Source: RGIG3009 sp964389495 (GTDB taxonomy: Bacteria > Bacillota > Clostridia > Oscillospirales > Acutalibacteraceae). Taken from it: a DNA stretch of 9,848 nucleotides. The stretch is taken from the NCBI GenBank assembly GCA_964389495.1, contig CAYMDU010000066.1, positions 1-9,848 of the forward strand, read 5' to 3'. The position numbers were made by a program, and so were the translations under genes. Positions within the stretch are counted from its first letter, which is position 1; each line of letters starts with the position of its first letter. Under the pieces are notes generated by a model, which made no database searches, was not told the DNA's origin, and worked only from the letters and a program-made list of their open reading frames with translations. Shown here one piece after another: positions 5,973 to 9,848 of the stretch.

Positions 5973-5981
5973 ATCATAGCA
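5973..5981 (-). promoter_or_regulatory. Possible extended -10 promoter for the rhamnosidase gene
   Basis: On the minus strand TGC TATGAT (5981-5973) fits an extended -10. There is no good -35 at the usual distance. It lies about 40 bases upstream of the GTG start, so the leader would be about 30 nt. No clear terminator is seen between spoIID and this point, so readthrough from spoIID is also possible. Confidence 0.4.
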
Positions 5982-6046
5982 TAGACGGTGCCAAAAAGCT
6001 ATCCCTTAATTTGCAAAAACAGGGGGCGAATTTTTCAAAGGAGGCC

Positions 6047-7048
6047 TTATTGAACAGTGACGCCGGTATAATAGTGCGTTAGAATTTCTTGATAGGACAA
6101 CCCTTGCTCGGCCATGGTTTTGGCACCGTATTGGCTCATGCCGACACCGTGCCCGTAGCCGGTTACCGAGAAAACAAAGCCTTTGTCGGTGTGCTTCACG
6201 GTGAAACAGGCAGAACGCAGGTTCAATGCGGTGCGCACTTCACGACCGGTGAAAGTTTTGCCGCCAATCGTGAGAGCAGTTACCGTTCCGGCGCCGGAAA
6301 CCGCGGGGGTGCCGGTGATCCACTGAGAAGCGTTGCCGCTGAGGGACAACTCGGAAAAGGCGGCAGCAAAGTCTTTGTCGGTAACGGTCACCGTGGAAGC
6401 GGCGGCCGGCGAAAGGGAGTCTCCGCTGCTGGCAACGGATTGCAAGTAGGGATAGTCGGTGCCCCAAACGGTTTTGGCCGATTCCGTTTTGCCGTTGTTG
6501 CAACTGTGATAGGCGGCGAATATGGGAGACCCGTTGTACCGTATCAGTTTTCCGGTAACCGCATCCACGGCTTGTGTGATTTTCGACAAATTGGCGTTGT
6601 AGTCGTCGCCCCAGCGTTTTTTCAGCGCCTCGGCGGAATACGCTTCCGGGAACGAAGACGGCACATCGGAAAAGTGTGCTCCGTTTAGGCCTTCCAGTCC
6701 ACGGTTGCGCTGATAGGTGTAATAAGTATATGTGGCAACCGCTTGGGCTTTGAGTGCTTCTTCGGGGTAAGAAGCCGGCATTTCCGCCGCCACCGTGTAA
6801 ACAAGAAAATCCCGTTCGGTGAAGGTGTAGATCACATTGGCGGCGGTGTCCAGTACCTTGAACACCGCTTCTTCGCCTTTTTCCGTTGCGGCGGCTTGGT
6901 CGGCAGCGGTGGTGGAAGTGACGGCGGACGCAGCGGTTGTCGAAGCCGGCTCGGTCACCCGGTCGGCAGCGGCCGAAGACAGCAACGGCAGGGGCAACAA
7001 CAGGAACAGAAGGTAGCAAAGAACGCACAGGGACGCATAAGATCGCAT
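6047..7048 (-). CDS. spoIID: Stage II sporulation protein D / SpoIID-LytB peptidoglycan lytic enzyme
   Basis: A 333-residue membrane-anchored or exported protein. SpoIID is a lytic transglycosylase that cuts glycan strands in peptidoglycan during engulfment of the forespore, working with SpoIIP and SpoIIM. Residues 1-28 form a leader or membrane anchor, then comes an Ala/Thr-rich linker (about 29-56), then the SpoIID domain. The catalytic glutamate is expected at E89 in AAEMPASYPEEALKAQAVA (87-105). YHSCNNGKTES (180-190) and VWGTDYPYL (194-202) are core motifs, with H181 and C183 as likely metal ligands, and GYGHGVGMSQYGA (297-309) is the C-terminal signature. ATG 7048 is preceded by AAGGAGG at seven bases. 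It stands alone, without spoIIQ or murA beside it, so a SpoIID-like paralogue acting outside engulfment cannot be excluded. I see no good sigma-A promoter upstream, which would fit a sporulation sigma factor. Confidence 0.9.
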   Translation of the reverse strand: MRSYASLCVLCYLLFLLLPLPLLSSAAADRVTEPASTTAASAVTSTTAADQAAATEKGEEAVFKVLDTAANVIYTFTERDFLVYTVAAEMPASYPEEALKAQAVATYTYYTYQRNRGLEGLNGAHFSDVPSSFPEAYSAEALKKRWGDDYNANLSKITQAVDAVTGKLIRYNGSPIFAAYHSCNNGKTESAKTVWGTDYPYLQSVASSGDSLSPAAASTVTVTDKDFAAAFSELSLSGNASQWITGTPAVSGAGTVTALTIGGKTFTGREVRTALNLRSACFTVKHTDKGFVFSVTGYGHGVGMSQYGAKTMAEQGLSYQEILTHYYTGVTVQ

Positions 7049-7062
7049 GGGGAATCCTCCTT

Positions 7063-7167
7063 GATAGATAAAAATGTGAAACTTTCATTTTCTCGAAAAA
7101 AACAAGAAAAATCAGTTTGAATATGCAATATATAAATTATGGAAATTCATTTTTTGAGAAAGGACAG
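7063..7167. other. AT-rich divergent intergenic region between spoIID and citrate synthase
   Basis: This stretch is much more AT-rich than its surroundings, with A-runs at 7096-7102 and T-runs at 7149-7156. No sigma-A promoter toward spoIID is convincing. A CATATT-like -10 on the minus strand (about 7122-7127) could belong to a sporulation sigma E promoter, but the matching -35 is weak and badly spaced, so I do not call it. Confidence 0.4.
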
Positions 7168-7196
7168 TTGACAAGGCGGGAATATCGGCGTATAAT
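7168..7196 (+). promoter_or_regulatory. Consensus sigma-A promoter for citrate synthase
   Basis: TTGACA (7168-7173), a 17-base spacer and TATAAT (7191-7196): both hexamers match the consensus exactly at the ideal distance. The start is expected near 7203 and the leader is short, about 24 nt. High basal transcription is expected. Confidence 0.93.
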
Positions 7197-7226
7197 ACTA
7201 ACACTGTTTTCAGAAAGGATTTGGCT

Positions 7227-8591
7227 ATGGAACATTCATTTACCGGCTCGTCCCTGTTCTCATCTTTATGTGATCAGGTGCGGGAAAAGAACTGCATTTC
7301 ACCGGAAAAGTTGGCGAATGCCGATGTAAAGCGCGGGTTGCGCAATGCCGACGGCACCGGTGTGCTGGCCGGATATACCAATATTTGTAATGTGCACGGC
7401 TACATTATGGACGAGGGCGAAAAAGTGCCGGTGAACGGCGAGCTGACCTATCGCGGGTATTCCATCAACGATTTGGTCAACGGCAGCTATGGGCAAGGGC
7501 GCTTTGGGTTTGAAGAAATTGTGTTTTTGCTGCTGTTTGGATCGCTTCCCACGGCTTCGCAAACGGCACAATTTCAAGATCTGCTGTCGTCGCATCGCGA
7601 ATTGCCGGAGTATTTTGCCGAAGATATGATTATCAAGGCACCGTCGCCCAACATCATGAACAAGTTGTCGCGTTCGGTGTTGGCACTGTATTCTTACGAC
7701 GGCAACGCCGACGATACCTCGGTGGAAAATGTGCTGCGGCAGTCCATTGGGCTGATTGCCATGATGCCAACGATTTTGGGCTATGCCTATCAAGTGAAAC
7801 GGCGGCATTACGACCGGGAAAGCATGTATTTTCACCCCATGCTTCCGGGGCTATCCACTTCGGAAACCATTTTGCGCACCATTCGGGCCGATGCCCAATA
7901 CACCGAAGAAGAAGCCCGATTACTGGATTTGTGCCTGATGTTGCATGCCGAGCACGGCGGCGGTAACAACTCTGCTTTTGCCACGCGGGTGCTGTCTTCG
8001 TCGGGAACCGATACCTATGCGGCCATAGCGGCGGCTATCGGATCTCTCAAAGGGCCGCGCCACGGCGGTGCCAACCTTAAAGTCACCGAAATGCTGGCCG
8101 ATATCGAAGAAAATGTGAAAGATTGGGCCGACGAAGACGAGGTGGCCGCCTATTTGCGCAAGCTGCTCAAAAAAGAAGCCGGCGATCGTTCCGGCCTGAT
8201 TTACGGCATGGGGCACGCAGTGTATACGCTGTCCGATCCGCGGGCGGTAATTTTAAAGCGGGAAGCGGCGCGCATGGCCGAAGAAAAAGGCTATGGAAAA
8301 GAATTCCACCTGCTGGAATCGGTGGAGCGGCTGGCACCGGCAGCCATTGCCGAAGTGCGCGGCACCGGCAAAGCCGTGTGTGCCAATGTGGACATGTATT
8401 CCGGGTTGGTGTATCGGTCAATGGGTATTTCCGAAGATTTGTTCACACCGCTGTTTGCCACAGCGCGTATCAGCGGATGGTGTGCGCACCGCATTGAAGA
8501 ATTGCTAACTGGTGGGCGGATTATCCGTCCGGCCTATAAACCTTCGGTGAAAATGCGCGACTATGTGCCGTTGGAGAAACGCGGAGAATAA
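7227..8591 (+). CDS. gltA: Citrate synthase (citrate/2-methylcitrate synthase family)
   Basis: A 454-residue enzyme joining oxaloacetate and acetyl-CoA to give citrate, the entry to the TCA branch that supplies 2-oxoglutarate. The active-site blocks are in order: LHAEHGGGNNSAFATR (239-254, H243), GSLKGPRHGGAN (272-283), YGMGHAVYTLSDPRA (326-340, H330) and CANVDMYSGLVY (385-396, D389). H243, H330 and D389 match the catalytic triad of pig citrate synthase (H274, H320, D375). FTPLFATARISGWCAHRIEE follows (406-425). The length is above that of short bacterial enzymes (about 375-430) because of an N-terminal extension, common in clostridial members. ATG 7227 is chosen over TTG 7221 because AAGGA (7215-7219) stands seven bases before the ATG but only one before the TTG. 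Activity with propionyl-CoA (2-methylcitrate synthase) cannot be excluded. No aconitase or isocitrate dehydrogenase gene is adjacent. Confidence 0.95.
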   Translation: MEHSFTGSSLFSSLCDQVREKNCISPEKLANADVKRGLRNADGTGVLAGYTNICNVHGYIMDEGEKVPVNGELTYRGYSINDLVNGSYGQGRFGFEEIVFLLLFGSLPTASQTAQFQDLLSSHRELPEYFAEDMIIKAPSPNIMNKLSRSVLALYSYDGNADDTSVENVLRQSIGLIAMMPTILGYAYQVKRRHYDRESMYFHPMLPGLSTSETILRTIRADAQYTEEEARLLDLCLMLHAEHGGGNNSAFATRVLSSSGTDTYAAIAAAIGSLKGPRHGGANLKVTEMLADIEENVKDWADEDEVAAYLRKLLKKEAGDRSGLIYGMGHAVYTLSDPRAVILKREAARMAEEKGYGKEFHLLESVERLAPAAIAEVRGTGKAVCANVDMYSGLVYRSMGISEDLFTPLFATARISGWCAHRIEELLTGGRIIRPAYKPSVKMRDYVPLEKRGE

Positions 8592-8598
8592 GCAAACC

Positions 8599-8628
8599 GC
8601 GCCGGAGCATTTGGCTTCGGCGCTTTTT
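8599..8628 (+). terminator. Rho-independent terminator after citrate synthase
   Basis: GCGCCG (8599-8604) pairs with CGGCGC (8618-8623), continued by a G-T pair and AGC with GCT, around a five-base loop, followed by five T residues (8624-8628). It starts eight bases after the stop codon. Confidence 0.9.
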
Positions 8629-8639
8629 GCAAACGGCGG

Positions 8640-8667
8640 TTGATTTTCTTAAAAAGTGTGGTACAAT
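8640..8667 (+). promoter_or_regulatory. Sigma-A promoter for the 8701-9663 membrane protein gene
   Basis: TTGATT (8640-8645), a 16-base spacer and TACAAT (8662-8667), with TGG directly before the -10. The copy of AAACGGCGG at 8631-8639 ends exactly at the -35 box. The start is expected near 8674, giving a leader of about 27 nt. Confidence 0.7.
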
Positions 8668-8700
8668 GAAAAGGAGATTGCAAAGCAAGGAGGAACAGCC

Positions 8701-9663
8701 ATGCAACAACGGTACAAAGCAGCGAGCGGTGTGGCGGCGGCAGCCACAATTGTGCTGACAACCTTGCGGTTGGCAGGGGCCTATCACGCAGCGGTGCTGC
8801 TTTTGTCGGCTGTGGCAACGGCGGCGTTGTTTTTCCTTGGCGGTGTCTCTCGCCGGAAAATGAAACCGGTAAAAGGAACAGCGGCCGTTATGTTGGCAGC
8901 GGCCTCCCTGCTGGTGGGCACTTCGCTGATTGTTTATGCCGTGGGCACTGTTGCCCGGTTGGGGCAGGGGATATATCCCTATCCTCAACCTGTGACCGTC
9001 ACGGTTATCAGCCGATTGCTGGCTTTTATCCTGCCTGCGGGGGCGTTGGCCGGGGGCGTGTTTTTCCTGGTGGTTTCCGTGCGTTGGGGGAAAACGCGGC
9101 AGGTGGAACGCCGGGTGGCCGGCGAAATCGCGCTAACACCGGTGATTTGGAGCTGGGCACGCCTGATGTGGTACATGGCTTCGTTCACCAGTGCGGTGAA
9201 CCGTTTTCGCAGTCTGCCGGAAGTGGCAGTGTTGGTTTTGGAAATGCTGTTTTTGTTGCAGTTTGCGCGCTATGCGTCCGGCGTGGAAGAAAAGCAGCCG
9301 CGATTCGCCGTGGCGATTGCGTTGAGCACCGCCATGTTGGGGCTCACCGTGTGTTTCACCCGCTTTGGTGCGTATCTCATGCAAGACGAAACTTTGTTTT
9401 CGGCCGGAGCGTTGCTAACGGCACCGGATTTGGGGCTGGCGCTGCTGGCAGCGGCGTTTGCCGTGGGGCAAATGTTCGGCAGGGAAGCCGAAGCCGTTGC
9501 CAAGGTCCGCGAACAGGAACCGCCGCCTGCCGAAGAACCGGCGGCCGTTTCGGCGGGGGAAGCCCCGGTTTTTGAAGAATCCAACGAACCGCTCGAAGAA
9601 AGCGGGCACAAACCGCTGGAATTGGAAGACATTATTAACGAAATTATCAACCGCGAACCATAA
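8701..9663 (+). CDS. Hypothetical polytopic membrane protein with acidic C-terminal tail
   Basis: I do not recognise a family. The protein has 320 residues. Hydrophobic segments lie at roughly 9-48 (probably two), 60-81, 101-127, 145-163, 174-190, 202-222 and 239-257, giving seven or eight membrane spans. The last 60 residues (about 261-320) form a soluble tail rich in Glu, Pro and Ala that ends in a predicted amphipathic helix, LELEDIINEIINREP. Short basic loops (RRKMKPVK, RWGKTRQVERR) suggest the cytoplasmic side. ATG 8701 has AAGGAGG (8687-8693) at seven bases; an in-frame upstream ATG at 8656 overlaps the promoter. It is flanked by a terminator upstream and a new promoter downstream, so it appears to be a single-gene unit between two central carbon genes. 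Nothing in the sequence links it to metabolism, and no active-site motif is visible. Confidence 0.8.
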   Translation: MQQRYKAASGVAAAATIVLTTLRLAGAYHAAVLLLSAVATAALFFLGGVSRRKMKPVKGTAAVMLAAASLLVGTSLIVYAVGTVARLGQGIYPYPQPVTVTVISRLLAFILPAGALAGGVFFLVVSVRWGKTRQVERRVAGEIALTPVIWSWARLMWYMASFTSAVNRFRSLPEVAVLVLEMLFLLQFARYASGVEEKQPRFAVAIALSTAMLGLTVCFTRFGAYLMQDETLFSAGALLTAPDLGLALLAAAFAVGQMFGREAEAVAKVREQEPPPAEEPAAVSAGEAPVFEESNEPLEESGHKPLELEDIINEIINREP

Positions 9664-9691
9664 AATTGTAAATGAGCCGTTAAAATTTTAT
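9660..9691. repeat. AT-only inverted repeat after the membrane protein gene
   Basis: ATAAAATT (9660-9667) and AATTTTAT (9684-9691) are perfect 8-base complements around a 16-base loop. The stem has no G-C pair, so it is a poor terminator; it could aid 3' end formation or be chance in AT-rich DNA. I see no better terminator for this gene. Confidence 0.35.
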
Positions 9692-9699
9692 CAAAGTCC

Positions 9700-9728
9700 T
9701 TGAAAAACCGTGCAAACGGTGGTAGAAT
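9700..9728 (+). promoter_or_regulatory. Sigma-A promoter for gap with palindromic spacer
   Basis: TTGAAA (9700-9705), a 17-base spacer and TAGAAT (9723-9728), with TGG before the -10. ACCGT (9707-9711), centre GCAA, ACGGT (9716-9720) is a perfect inverted repeat inside the spacer. TGCAAACGGTGGTA (9711-9724) also resembles a catabolite-responsive element (TGnAAnCGnTnnCA), with T instead of the final C. Either could allow repression. Confidence 0.75.
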
Positions 9729-9761
9729 ATTACAAGATTAAGAATTTGGAGGAATTGAGTT

Positions 9762-9848
9762 ATGGCAGTCAAAGTAGCAATCAATGGGTTTGGCCGCATT
9801 GGCCGTCTTGCATTCCGTCAGATGTTCGGTGCCGAAGGGTATGAGATC
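9762..9848 (+). CDS. gap: Glyceraldehyde-3-phosphate dehydrogenase, type I (N-terminal 29 codons only)
   Basis: The reading frame runs off the end of the window. The first residues, MAVKVAINGFGRIGRLAFRQ, are the NAD-binding start of GAPDH: the Rossmann GxGxxG motif appears as NGFGRIGR at residues 8-15. GAPDH makes 1,3-bisphosphoglycerate from glyceraldehyde 3-phosphate, phosphate and NAD+ in glycolysis. GGAGG (9748-9752) lies nine bases before the ATG. It has its own promoter (9700-9728) with possible operator elements, consistent with carbon-source control. The catalytic domain and cysteine lie outside. Confidence 0.95.
   Translation, partial: MAVKVAINGFGRIGRLAFRQMFGAEGYEI

Noticed and set aside
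6037..6050. AAGGAGG-like site followed by TTG on the plus strand
   Set aside because: The frame from that TTG stops after ten codons and the site overlaps the 3' end of spoIID. Probably chance.
6240..7088. 282-codon minus-strand frame overlapping spoIID
   Set aside because: It is the same strand but another frame, Arg-rich and without family features; spoIID explains the region and has the ribosome binding site.
7221..7226. TTG as an alternative start of citrate synthase
   Set aside because: Only one base separates it from the AAGGA site, while ATG 7227 has a normal seven-base spacing.
1..9848. CRISPR array, insertion sequence, prophage, defence or biosynthetic cluster
   Set aside because: I looked for regularly spaced repeats, transposase or integrase motifs and typical defence domains on both strands and saw none. 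The tRNA-Arg gene at the left edge has no adjacent integrase or 3'-end duplication inside the window.

Overview
The window looks like a chromosomal segment from a spore-forming Firmicute, most likely a Clostridia (Oscillospirales-like) bacterium. The reasons are a SpoIID sporulation protein, strong AGGAGG ribosome binding sites with several GTG starts, sigma-A type promoters with 16-17 bp spacers, a CCA-encoding tRNA gene, and families common in anaerobic gut or fermentative Firmicutes (PF06541/CmpB-like, DUF2238, PduL, intracellular GH78). The assignment to class is inference; no rRNA or other marker gene is present. I see no insertion sequence, integrase, CRISPR array, prophage or toxin-antitoxin module, so this is mostly ordinary core and semi-core DNA.

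Layout. The window opens in the 3' part of a tRNA-Arg(CCT) gene (1-64), followed by a hairpin terminator (65-106) that also closes the convergent pnuC-family transporter (176-862, minus). pnuC is preceded by a minus-strand promoter and a leader of about 110 nt that can fold into a multi-branched RNA I cannot assign to a known class. Divergent from it is a PF06541 membrane protein (1140-1868), whose promoter carries a perfect 8+8 inverted repeat over its -10. Next on the plus strand are pduL (1951-2526, its own promoter and terminator), a DUF2238/YjdF-like membrane protein (2578-3309), and a small translationally coupled membrane protein (3306-3734). A hairpin at 3738-3774 separates these from two minus-strand genes: a GH78 alpha-L-rhamnosidase (3782-5935) and spoIID (6047-7048). 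Divergent from spoIID is citrate synthase (7227-8591, near-perfect consensus promoter, clear terminator). It is followed by an unrecognised polytopic membrane protein with an acidic tail (8701-9663) and the first 29 codons of GAPDH (9762 to the end).

How they fit together. The genes look like mostly single-gene transcription units rather than one pathway. Citrate synthase, PduL and GAPDH are central carbon enzymes, the rhamnosidase feeds deoxysugar use, and the PnuC-family protein imports a vitamin-type precursor. The most interesting signals are regulatory: the structured pnuC leader, inverted repeats inside three promoters (PF06541 gene, pduL, gap), and a 9-mer, AAACGGYGG, found six times on the plus strand, five of them in 5' regions of genes.
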